DNA of 64,000 bases. It comes from Exobasidium rhododendri (lineage: Eukaryota > Basidiomycota > Exobasidiomycetes > Exobasidiales > Exobasidiaceae). The translations under genes and the position numbers were made by a program. Positions 55,241-64,000 of the stretch are shown here, piece by piece. The notes under the pieces are model-generated. The model saw only the letters and a program-made list of their open reading frames with translations, did not search any database and had not been told where the DNA came from. The stretch lies in NCBI GenBank assembly GCA_026210745.1, contig CP110631.1:5146001-5210000 (forward strand), read 5' to 3'. Each line of letters opens with the position of its first letter. Within the stretch, counting starts at the first letter, position 1.

Positions 55241-56338
55241 ATGATGTCGACAAGAGGTCCTGCACACACGCAAGACGCCATTCACCCCTTCTTGCAAGCT
55301 GATATCTCCAGCCAAGTAGATGCCCAAGAATTCCTATACAATGACGTACTTCAACTTCGAAGGCAAAGCGACATTGTCTTGATACAGGAACACACCACCA
55401 AGAAGAGGTCCTACAGTTTTCGTTCGTCACAGTACAGTCCCTATGCTCACGAAGCATCTCAAGTCAGCACTACTTCCTCCAGCAAACCACTGCCCTTCCT
55501 GCGCGAGCTGTTCATCTCACCGCACCCTGACGACATCTGCTACAGCTGCTTCGGTACTGCCGTGCAAAAGGAAGGCAACCCCAACAACACACACAATGGT
55601 CGAATGATCGTCACTGTGTTCAGCCAGAGTCGATGCTGCAATGGTCACCTGGCCGAGAAGCTGAACCGAAACGTTAGCGTCATCACCGACGTTCGAAAAG
55701 AAGAAGATGAAAGCTTTGCAAAGTCCGTCAACTGTAGGCTGCTACAATTGGGACTATCCGACTCCAGCGCTCGGGACGAGTTCAGTCGAAAGGAAGACTT
55801 GGCCATCAAGTCCAAAGCAGAGATGGCGGAAGCAACAAAGATGCATCCTTCCTACGCGCGGGTGCAACAAGCTCTTAACGATATCATCCGATGGGCCATC
55901 AAGTGCAAGGCTGCCATCTACTTGCCACTCGGTATCGGATGCCACATCGATCACATGATGACAAGGGTGGCCGCCGAGTCCATCATGGAAGAAATTCGAC
56001 GGGAGTCACCCACAAAGAAGCTGCCAGTCATGGTGACCTACTACGAAGACCTACCCTATGCATTCTACCAGACAGAAGAGACGATCGAAAAGATGGCCAC
56101 CACCGTGATTGCAGGAAAGTCCGAAGTCTGTCTAGTCCCGCTCGACGATGAACTGTGGGAGCGCAAAACGGCAGCTGTACAGGCGTACGTCACGCAGATG
56201 AAACCGACCATCCTACCCTCGATGGAGAGTAGGGCCATCTTCCTTGCAGGGAGTGAAACCCACTCAGAGGAAGAGGGGACGCAGAGAAGAGAGAGGACAT
56301 GGATCCTTAGCCCTGGTGAATGGCTAGCAGGCTTCTGA
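55241..56338 (+). CDS. PIG-L family deacetylase (LmbE-like)
   Basis: A single-exon 365-aa protein. The zinc-binding motif SPHPDD (H95, D97, D98) opens the domain; R152-K-x-E155 matches the conserved RxxE segment and H235-I-D-H238 is the C-terminal HxxH motif, so all metal ligands of the family appear present. No signal peptide or membrane helix is apparent. Members remove N-acetyl groups from GlcNAc-containing lipids or small glycosides (GlcNAc-PI in GPI synthesis, mycothiol, antibiotics). The length and N-terminal 85-residue extension differ from the ER-anchored GPI enzyme, so a soluble deacetylase is more likely. It flanks the glycosyltransferase stretch and could act on an amino-sugar intermediate. 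Confidence 0.88.
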   Translation: MMSTRGPAHTQDAIHPFLQADISSQVDAQEFLYNDVLQLRRQSDIVLIQEHTTKKRSYSFRSSQYSPYAHEASQVSTTSSSKPLPFLRELFISPHPDDICYSCFGTAVQKEGNPNNTHNGRMIVTVFSQSRCCNGHLAEKLNRNVSVITDVRKEEDESFAKSVNCRLLQLGLSDSSARDEFSRKEDLAIKSKAEMAEATKMHPSYARVQQALNDIIRWAIKCKAAIYLPLGIGCHIDHMMTRVAAESIMEEIRRESPTKKLPVMVTYYEDLPYAFYQTEETIEKMATTVIAGKSEVCLVPLDDELWERKTAAVQAYVTQMKPTILPSMESRAIFLAGSETHSEEEGTQRRERTWILSPGEWLAGF

Positions 56339-56796
56339 GTCCGCCCCTTTCCCCCTCTTGACACCATCGATTCAGGACCCCTTTTTCGTTCCACAACTTA
56401 TAGAGACACACACCATTATACTACTATCACCATCATCATTCGATCTCCTTTTTCCCAACGTCCCCCCCCCTCCCCTCGCATCATTCCTGTCTCGTTTGTT
56501 TTCTTCAACAACGGCTTCGTCACCTCTAATCTTCCACTGTGGGCGTCACGGGCTTTCGCATCCTCTCCTTAGAAACCCTTGTGCATCTTGTATAGTACTC
56601 TTAACCTCCCCATCACCCTTGTTACACTTTTCCCTTTTTTTTTTTATTCTTTGTGGATTAAATTACGGTGAATCATTTCATAATAGTCACACCTAAACTA
56701 CATCAGTCGCATCGTCTGATTCTCCCTTCACTTTGGTATGCTGCACATTGAGCAATCGTCTCTTTACATATGACTAATGCAGGTCTTGGATCCGCC
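56339..56796. other. 3' region between convergent genes
   Basis: About 460 bases with C- and T-rich runs and no supported gene. Confidence 0.5.
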
Positions 56797-59025
56797 TCAC
56801 ACGATCGCAATCGTTTCTCCCGACTCGAGAAGCCAGTCCTGCCAGAGCATGCCCAGTCCCGTCTCTTCGGACCGCTTCCACAGCTGCTTCACGAATCTTC
56901 TGTAGCTCGTTCTACCCACTTCTCTTTGTCCGATCTGTTCAAGTGCGTCGAAGCAAGCCCTTCGATCTTCGCTCGTCACAGCTACAAAGGATGCAAAGAG
57001 AAGTGGCATGGCCGGATCACCCATGGCAATCGTCATTGGTCGCAGTGCAGCTTCCTTGTACACTTGCAGGATGGAGTGGAGATTCTGCTGATTTGACGTC
57101 GACAATGGGCCCTGACGAAAGATGGTTGTGTGAAGAAAGATGTACGCAGCATGTCGCCACATCTTGCCCAAGGAATGATGTTCCGTCTTGCCACCGTAAT
57201 GCTTGCCTCGATCACCCGAATGTTGCACACGATCGGCCTCTGCTTGACTAATACTGAGACGAGTGCTCAATTCAATGGTCGCATGTAAAGCCCAAGGAGG
57301 CAATGACTCAGCTCCTTGCCCAGTCAGGACACCTGCTTTGCGTGCGTAGAGGAGTTGAAAGTGGAGATTGGCGATCGAAGCCATGACGACGAGCACATCA
57401 TCAGGACAACCAAAGCAGATCTGAAGACCGTCGCTGTTCCTCTCACGAGGATCTCCGGCTTCCACCTCCTCGCCGACGCCGCCGCCGCCGCCGTCTCTGT
57501 CGGAACTGCCTAGATCATCGTCTTCATCGTCTTCGACATCGCTATCTTCTGCGCCACGATTCTTGCTCCTTGTATGTTGACGCAATCGAGAAGCCTCCTC
57601 GTCGGAAAGGTAGTGCAGGAATGTGCTACGACCAGTGAGAACAGCATTGATGATGTCTGCCCATGCGTACGATCGTATGCCTGTCGTGTCGATACCTTTC
57701 AAGTCACTTAGCTTCACACACTGGCTCTGGCCTAGCAAGCTGTTGAGAAGGGCCGTGGTAGACTCCAACTGAGTGACGAAAGCCTGAGCGGATCGAGTAG
57801 CGTACGTGAAGACGGCGAGGTCCATACCTGCATGAAGGTACTTGTCGACATGAGCCAGTGCAGCTCTGTCGAGGGGAGTCGATCGATCCGTAGGCAATTC
57901 TTGGTCTTGATTGGCAGCGAATGCAATTTGATGAAGGACTCGCGAAGCAAGCGAGAACAACGTCTCCCCTTGACTTTGACTAGTCATCAGTCCATCTCCA
58001 TCCGGTGTAGCAATGGCTCCTTGCCTGATCTTCTCTGCTGCGCTCACGAAAGTCTGACCAGCACTTCCGTTGTTACTCGTCTGCCCAAGCCACTCCAAAA
58101 AAGAGCACAGCTTTCTCGTCTTGGTGGAGGTGACCACCTCGTAGATGCCGTTCCAGTGCTTGGTGAAGGACCTTCGAACGCTATTTTCCGGCAGAGTGAT
58201 CAGATTGTTGAAGCCGTAGCAAGCAGCCAAGCACGCTACTGAAATACAAAGGACCTCGGATCGTTGCAGTCGCTTCTTGAGAGCCAGTGCCAGCTCGTCC
58301 TTTGTGTAGCTGCGTCGCATTGGCTGCCATCGATACCAGCAGAACATGGCGTAGAAGTTGGAAAGCACTGTCAAGGCCCGGTCTTCTTGTCTCGCATCCG
58401 GCTGTTCTGCTGCCATCTGCATCTTCTGTCCATTGTTGTGTGCTACAGAGGTGGGCATTGTGGCGATACTGGTGTCCAATCTCTCCGCTAGGGGATTCCT
58501 GAAGCCTGCGTCGACGAACATCTCCTCGTAGAAGAGCTGCTCCCCATCATCCAAGGCTAACCAGTCAGAGAGCCTTGCTACACCCTCCTCTGGACCTTCG
58601 CGGTTCGCCATCGACTGCTGCGGCTGGCCAGTATCGTCTGCCGTATCGAAGATAAAATTGGGGGAGACCAAATCATATTGCTCTACTGCGGGGAAAGGAG
58701 TCGTAGTCGGTTGAGGATGGCCTCCCTCTCGAGCTCGAGCGACGCTCTGTTTCCATCGTGCTGAAGCAGGAGCGCTTCTCAGAGGGGGGAAACCTAGACA
58801 TTCGATGCCTGAATTGCGACATCGAGCACACGCACCACTCTGAGGGTCTCTTGCCTCATCGCACTTCTTTCTTCTTCCTCTACATGTGAAGCAGCCCGTC
58901 TTTGTCCTCTTTCGAGACGATCCTGTCGCGTCTTGAGGTAGTTGCTGTGACGAAGATGTGTGTGAGGTGTAGGGAGAAGCTTGAGACGTGTTGTGCTTTG
59001 GTGTTGTTTCGCTCTTCTTCGGCAT
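56797..59025 (-). CDS. Zn2Cys6 fungal transcription factor
   Basis: A single-exon 742-aa protein starting MPKKSETTPKHN; the frame is open further upstream, but that part looks like untranslated leader. The cluster TGCFTCRGRRKKCDE is C45-x2-C48-x6-C55-x10-C66-x2-C69-x6-C76, with the basic linker RGRRKK. The long middle part (DRALTVLSNFYAMFCWYRW, CISVACLAACYGFNNL, HWNGIYEVVTSTKTRKL) has the helical look of the fungal regulatory region (fungal_trans_2 type). A strongly acidic block sits near residue 500 (EDDEDDD) with a Gly run. It lies between the PIG-L gene and the cupin/2OG-oxygenase pair and may regulate one of these groups. Confidence 0.88.
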   Translation of the reverse strand: MPKKSETTPKHNTSQASPYTSHTSSSQQLPQDATGSSRKRTKTGCFTCRGRRKKCDEARDPQSGACARCRNSGIECLGFPPLRSAPASARWKQSVARAREGGHPQPTTTPFPAVEQYDLVSPNFIFDTADDTGQPQQSMANREGPEEGVARLSDWLALDDGEQLFYEEMFVDAGFRNPLAERLDTSIATMPTSVAHNNGQKMQMAAEQPDARQEDRALTVLSNFYAMFCWYRWQPMRRSYTKDELALALKKRLQRSEVLCISVACLAACYGFNNLITLPENSVRRSFTKHWNGIYEVVTSTKTRKLCSFLEWLGQTSNNGSAGQTFVSAAEKIRQGAIATPDGDGLMTSQSQGETLFSLASRVLHQIAFAANQDQELPTDRSTPLDRAALAHVDKYLHAGMDLAVFTYATRSAQAFVTQLESTTALLNSLLGQSQCVKLSDLKGIDTTGIRSYAWADIINAVLTGRSTFLHYLSDEEASRLRQHTRSKNRGAEDSDVEDDEDDDLGSSDRDGGGGGVGEEVEAGDPRERNSDGLQICFGCPDDVLVVMASIANLHFQLLYARKAGVLTGQGAESLPPWALHATIELSTRLSISQAEADRVQHSGDRGKHYGGKTEHHSLGKMWRHAAYIFLHTTIFRQGPLSTSNQQNLHSILQVYKEAALRPMTIAMGDPAMPLLFASFVAVTSEDRRACFDALEQIGQREVGRTSYRRFVKQLWKRSEETGLGMLWQDWLLESGETIAIV

Positions 59026-59512
59026 CCTAGCACTGCCTGAAATGACGAGATGGTGCTGATGAATGCAGGCGAGCCGTTCAAGGTGCGCTGCCACACATGG
59101 CGAGTGTGGTGAAAAATGGCAGTTGAGATAAAGGAGTATGGCAGGTAGGGGCGTGTGACTGTACAGAGCAGAACAAGGAGGACCAAGCACACTGGGTCGA
59201 TCAGTAGACCAAGGCCAACCCCCTTAATCTCGCCCCCCCCCCTCTCTCCTCCTTATCATGAGAGCTGCTGCATCGCGATTAGAGTTCCCAAGGAAACCTA
59301 AATAGAAAATTCCGTCGCAACTATCTCTCTCAGATTGGACTTTGGAGGGTAGCGTCAAAGGAGAGAAGCCGCGGCAGTGGGCAGATAATGTACTTCTTCA
59401 GAGGGCAACGTCGAGTTTCATTCTGTTTCATCACATTTTGAGCGCACGAGCAAGACAATGAATACAACAGACAGTGGACAAGAGGATCGGCATAGTCAAG
59501 GTATGCTACTCT
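59026..59512. other. Intergenic region, no gene seen
   Basis: About 490 bases between the Zn2Cys6 factor start and the cupin stop; a C10 run near 59231-59240. Confidence 0.5.
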
Positions 59513-60143
59513 TCACTCGAGCTTGGCCCGCTTGGCAACGTACTGTGTAGTGACGAGGACGAGACTCAGTGAAGCGAAGCAAAAGGAAAGGAAGGTGGAG
59601 GATAGGGACCACTCACAAAGATGCGTGCCTTGTCGGTCGAGTTGAACTCTAGTGCGGCTCCATTGGAGATGTTGAGAACGTCACCGACCTTGGCAACGAG
59701 CGATGTACCAGTGCTTGGCTCCTTGATGTGCAGCTCGCCCTCGATGACAATCTTCATCTCGTCGTCTGGATTCAGAAGGGAAAGGATTCGCGTGTCAGTG
59801 CGTGCAGCGAGCATTCAGGCAGCCATGTCAATACGCACAAGTGTATGTGTAGCTTCGAAGTGGGAAAAAGGAGCCGAGGGACATCAGCCGCCACACCATC
59901 AAATGCCACATTTCAGTCAAGCGCTTCACCTCACCTCAAAGGCTTCTCTGATTTGTGCTGAATGTAAAATCCGCTGCTGAGCTGATTGTCGGCGGATGCA
60001 TCGATATCACCTACAAGGAGATGGTCAGACGCTTCTCTCATCCGTACAGGTTCACTGCCCAGCATATTCTCACCAAGGAAAGCGCCGTTGCCCAGGTCAG
60101 CCATCTTTGCGCCTGTAGTGTCTACGATTTTAATGCCGGCCAT
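59513..60143 (-). CDS. EutQ-like cupin protein with a 14-nt microexon
   Basis: Exons 60143..59935, 59852..59839, 59765..59617 and 59542..59513 give 133 aa. Only the 14-nt microexon joins the flanking exons into LSYTYTYDEMKIVIEGELHI, the expected beta-strand pair of an EutQ-type cupin, and it keeps the frame. The rest is a typical small cupin barrel: KVGDVLNISNGAALEF and ARIF-YVAKRAKLE. Cupin metal ligands are not all visible (E of DEMK, few His), so a binding or stabilising role rather than catalysis is possible. No signal peptide. Related fungal proteins are mostly uncharacterised. It is on the same strand as the neighbouring Zn2Cys6 factor and the 2OG oxygenase. Confidence 0.83.
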
Positions 60144-60705
60144 TGTCTGGAAAGGAAGATGTTCATCAAGAGAGGTTAGCGAGAGCGAACCAGAACCCGA
60201 AGTTTCTGTTCACTCACAAAGTGTTTGGGAGGGGCTTTGAGATGGGAAAGAAAAGTGCAGTGAAATACTTGAAGGGGATAGATGCAAACAAGAAGAAGAA
60301 GCAAGGATCCGAAGGTGACCTACATATACTGCTTCGAGCTCGGTGCAAAGGACCTTTCTTGAGCTTAAATTTTGGGCACACCACACCCTCCTCTCTATGT
60401 GTCAAGCGCGCCAAAGATAAGAGCGCGCCCCACCCTGAAGGAAGGACATTAAGCGCGACAGGCGACACCAACGACCGTGCGACATTCTGGTGAGACTGTA
60501 ATGAGGGGAAAAAGAAGACCCTAGGGAGGGTACTCTCGATCACCAGTACCTCCCAATTGTCAATGAAAAGAAGGACAACATTGATCAATGACATTAGAAG
60601 AAACGGAAATCGATCATTACGACAGAATAAAGAGAGGAGGAGATGTACAGTGGAGAGGAACGTCGTGAGAGAGAGACAAAGAGTGGGAAAATGGGCGTGC
60701 AATGA
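60144..60705. other. Intergenic region, no gene seen
   Basis: About 560 bases between the cupin start and the 2OG oxygenase stop. Short frames only. Confidence 0.5.
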
Positions 60706-62245
60706 TCACATCTTGGACGGGTATGGGTGGACGTTGACTTCTTCATTAGGCTTGGGAGTGTAGATGTCAGCAGGATCGGAGCCGTATGGCACTGTCATTA
60801 TGCGAAGATGACTGATTAGCACATGGGATCTTGATGAGTGATGGACGCTCGCACTCACGCATTTGAGTCAGTGCATTGGACATGGTATCATCGATCATCT
60901 TGCTGAAATGCTGGAATTCTTGCAAGTTCACCGTCGGTCTCTTTAGTCCACCTCGACGGCCAAAGGCATCTTCAACGATACTGCGACGCTGCTTGAGCTG
61001 ATCTCGGTATAGTTTGATACTCTCCTCTAGAACGTCTAGGCGGCTGTTGACGAACTGGCCAGGAAAGCAGAGTAGAGTCTTGTTAAATGGGGTTTTCAAA
61101 CAAACAACATGCGGAACGGCTCACCTGGTCGTACATCTCGTACGAGTTGGAGCAGCTTCGTATCGTCTTCAAGTTGGAAATGTCGCCCACAATCTTGCCC
61201 TTTGGTCGAAAGGAGGTGACCATGGTGATTCGCTCTCGAGCACCGTGACAAGGCAGAGCGCAGTGCTCGATGTAGCCGCCTTGCATCATGACGCACTAGA
61301 CACAGATTCCCCACTTCAGCCTCTGGGATGCTTCTCAGCCGCGACACACCCTCTTCACACTCACCGACCCGATCTCGGGACCAATCGCTTTGATCTTGGA
61401 GCCGTCCCCCTTTTGGATCTCCGTCTCTCCTCCAATCATGCCTGTCACATCAGAGAGCATCAAGACACATACCCACGGACTGTCGACAGATGAGCTTGTC
61501 ATGCTCAAGATTTTAAAGCTCGTCACCGCCACTCACTAGGCATCGCGATGATACCCGACGACGGGTTTTGCTATTATGTCACCTTTGGGCGCTTCGATGG
61601 GAGGCGCCACCTTGTCGTATGGATCCACTGAGAGGCTGGTCGTGTACTCAATCCGACTCAATCCTTCTGGTACCTGGATGTTGGTGTGTCCCAATTCATA
61701 GTCAAAGATCGGCACCAACTCCTCACCTGCCGCTTGACTGACAGCGCCCAGCACAGCAGGTGAAGTCCAGAATTCATACACAAATCGAGCGGCTTCAGGC
61801 GCCATTCCTCGCAGCTGGCAATGTGGCCCTGAAAGAGATGAGGTGTTCCTGTGGTGATCGTGGAGGAGATAGTCAATTCAGTCTCGGGCCAGAAAGGGGA
61901 GCATGCTTCGTCTTAGACTTCAAGTACACACATGTAGCTCTTCAGAACGCTCGGTTGGAGGATATCTTTTCGCATCGCCTTTACCCCTTCCAGAGAGGCA
62001 AGGGAGAAGGGGGCCGTCACTCCGTAGTGGCTCTGCAAATCAACTGAATGTCAGCATTGGAGATGAGGCGCCACCATCCATCGTCATACACGCACCGGAG
62101 CAGAAACACCGTCGAGCCCGAGATCACCCATACTGAGTCGTTCTGCTGGCTCTCTGTAATTCAGGTGAACGCTGGGATCGAACTTCATGGTCGAAAGAGA
62201 TGAAACACCATTATGAGCCTCGTTGTACGATGTTTGAGTCGACAT
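60706..62245 (-). CDS. Fe(II)/2-oxoglutarate-dependent oxygenase family protein
   Basis: Seven exons (62245..62096, 62032..61930, 61828..61537, 61479..61365, 61295..61125, 61054..60859, 60791..60706) give 370 aa with a continuous frame. The core reads VGYHRDA-YPWVCVLMLSDVTG, where HRD is the HxD iron motif, and CVMMQGGYIEHCALP provides the distal His; GARERITMVTSFRPK contains the Arg expected to bind 2-oxoglutarate. These match a family of fungal 2OG oxygenases of unknown substrate. The upstream part (LRGMAPEAARFVYEFW) is also typical of it. The exon 2 donor is GTGTAC, chosen because it keeps frame. The N-terminus is the least certain part; the first exon could start elsewhere. Confidence 0.82.
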
Positions 62246-63976
62246 GTCGAGCAGTGTCAGGTTGTGGGGTTGAAGTGTGATTACCGAAAGTACCGTCGGC
62301 GTCAAACTTGTGAGGGATGGCAAATGACAGTCTTGGAGGGTCGTATCGTCCACCACAGAGCCATCTGCTATGCGTCGAGATAAGTACAATTCCTTGCCTT
62401 GGCAGCTTTCAAACGTCCTCCTCCCTCAAGACGAAGGGGCGACGGCAAAACTTCATTAGGCGCAATTAGCTCTATTGGATCATGAGATGCCCATCGAGCA
62501 CTCCCATTTACTAGCCCAAGTTACAAAGGAGTGGAAAATAAAGGGTCCTGCTTCTAATTGATGATACCAGGCCATTATCACAGTCTCGCTTTGACATTTT
62601 TTCTTAATGGAGAATAGCCTTCTCCGGTGAACATTCGTAGCGCATCAGGCGACATGAGGAATATTTTGGTGTGGCGCCTGGTGCGCTTCAGTCTCTCGTC
62701 GCTCTTTGCGCCCTTTCCGATCTCATCTTGCTCGTCTGGCCCGTACACAGTGCACGATTACGTCGATGAAGAAGAACTTCCGTCTGAGTTGGCCCCACTC
62801 CCATCGTCTTCGGTACGAGTGGTGAGTGGTGTGGTGTGGTCAGCGTGATCTCGACGATCGGGGTGCACGTAACCCTACAATCCTACCCTACAAGTGAGAG
62901 CGCACCGCGAGATACAAACGCGCTAGAGACATGGGAGATTCTTATCCCGAGGCTAGAGATGTAAAAGGTCTCCTCTGACGCATGACGATGCACACGACAA
63001 GGACGTCGACCAGGCGAATGCAAAGTCGAGCAAGACATATGACTGGACAGGACAAGCGGGGCAACATCGAACGAAGGTGACTTTTCATACAGACGACTGG
63101 ACTCTCTATGGCGCATGGCATGATGAGCTTGATCCAACACAGCTCATTTCCGCCCTCCTTTTCCCTCTACATCTTGACAGTTGTCAGCTTTCCGTGCACT
63201 TTTCCGCTCGCCTCGTGCGAAGTGTCTTAACGCTGCAAGTTGTCAAGTGAAAAGCCACCACTGTCAGCCCCCCGCCCCTTCTCCATCGAGATGCATGCGT
63301 ATGCTTCTGAGGGTGCCGGGTGCGCGAACAACACTCACCGGGACGCGTCTCGTAATCAAAGAATGCAGAGTTTATCCTTTTCACGTCGAAAGGAATGCTT
63401 ATTCGTTCTTCCTACAGAAAGGGATTACAGTACTGTGGTTCGTAAATGAAATCTGCGTCCCGCGGCAAGGTGACTTACCGCTTCAGTAGAGCAGCGCTTG
63501 AGTCAGAGCGTCGACACTTCCTTCCCGTTTTGGGAGGCACGGGAAGTGACCATTTCAAAGGCCTCGACGCAGCCAAGCAATTCCATAGATCACACACTTG
63601 GTGGAAGTGAAGACACAGTGGTACGAAGGCGCGGGGACATAGTGGTAAAGAACTCACCGCGACTGGCGAAAGGGTTCGAAGGGTCAGCAACGTCCCGCGT
63701 CGAAATGCAAAAAGGTTCCTTCTTATGCGGCTCTCGACATTGCCGTGGCTTGCTTGCTTCGTCTTCGGAAACTCACTTTCCACCAGCCAGAGTATCGAGT
63801 GCAGCGCTCTAGAGGCGAATTCAGTAGAGAGAGACCGTGTTGTGCGAAAGATGGCATATTTAAAAGAGAGTATAAAGAAGAGGTGCGGCCTCTTGGAGGA
63901 GCTGGGCTAATCCTCCATCCGCCCTCGACCCTCCTCTTTCTCCTCCGTCCACCGCACGCTAGTGAATCGACAGGAG
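62246..63976. other. Right-edge region without a supported gene
   Basis: About 1.7 kb. A frame at 62654-62820 (MRNILVWRLVRF, then YTVHDYVDEEELP) ends at a possible GTGAGT donor and may be part of an unmodelled gene, but no partner exon was found. Confidence 0.35.
63871..63877 (+). promoter_or_regulatory. Possible TATA box of a gene leaving the window
   Basis: TATAAAG, with a TTTAAA 12 bases earlier, followed by a CT-rich stretch (63910-63950) and an ATG at 63977. The spacing of about 100 nt matches other genes here. Confidence 0.4.
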
Positions 63977-64000
63977 ATGCGCTCTTTTCGCCCTTCTCCG
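63977..64000 (+). CDS. Possible start of a gene truncated by the window edge
   Basis: ATG followed by an open frame reading MRSFRPS to the last base, positioned about 100 nt after a TATA box and a pyrimidine-rich leader. Only eight codons are visible, so neither product nor reality of the gene can be judged. Confidence 0.25.

Noticed and set aside
62627-62848. Frame with YTVHDYVDEEELP and a possible donor site
   Set aside because: It could be a first exon, but no continuing exon or homology was found, so it is not listed as a gene.

Overview
This window is eukaryotic nuclear DNA from a fungus, most likely a basidiomycete yeast or dimorphic fungus; the subphylum Ustilaginomycotina is a guess from overall style. 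The evidence is short spliceosomal introns (about 50-125 nt, mostly GTGAGT donors and CAG acceptors), TATA boxes 75-110 nt before start codons, and fungal families (Zn2Cys6 factors, hybrid histidine kinase, GT34, fungal UDP-galactopyranose mutase-like flavoenzyme, heme-thiolate peroxidase, CYP505-type P450). No rRNA, tRNA, CRISPR array or intact transposon was recognised. Gene models below were spliced by hand; nearly all give uninterrupted frames divisible by three.

Layout. 0-5.3 kb: a secreted histidine acid phosphatase, then a degenerate self-sufficient P450 (CYP505-like) that lost most of its heme domain and carries three frameshifts. 6.1-13.7 kb: an MFS transporter, a small orphan ORF, a second MFS transporter, a divergent isochorismatase-like protein and a Zn2Cys6 factor, which may form a small transport/metabolism module. 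14.3-17.5 kb: a hybrid histidine kinase with several PAS domains, followed by about 3 kb without genes. 20.5-22.0 kb: a secreted heme-thiolate peroxidase relative with unusual catalytic residues. 23.8-31.1 kb: three tandem, intronless C2H2 zinc-finger paralogs with Nrg1-like fingers, sharing motifs outside the fingers and an AAGGGAC motif in their upstream regions. 31.6-35.6 kb: an FMN-binding flavin-reductase-like protein, a thaumatin-like secreted protein and a small secreted orphan.

36.0-56.3 kb is the most interesting stretch. It holds two divergent GT34 glycosyltransferases, a UDP-galactopyranose mutase-like flavoenzyme, a membrane acyltransferase (family 3), two GT25 glycosyltransferases, a UDP-sugar transporter of the SLC35A type and a PIG-L-type deacetylase, with a secreted expansin-like protein in between. 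Together these could supply, transport, transfer and decorate a galactose-type sugar in the Golgi, so a candidate galactose/galactofuranose glycan or glycolipid cluster is proposed. This is inference from content and position.

56.8-62.2 kb: a Zn2Cys6 factor, an EutQ-like cupin with a 14-nt microexon, and an Fe(II)/2-oxoglutarate oxygenase, all on the minus strand; they may regulate or extend the glycan cluster or be a separate module. The last 1.7 kb has no supported gene, but a TATA box and ATG near the right edge suggest a gene running off the window.
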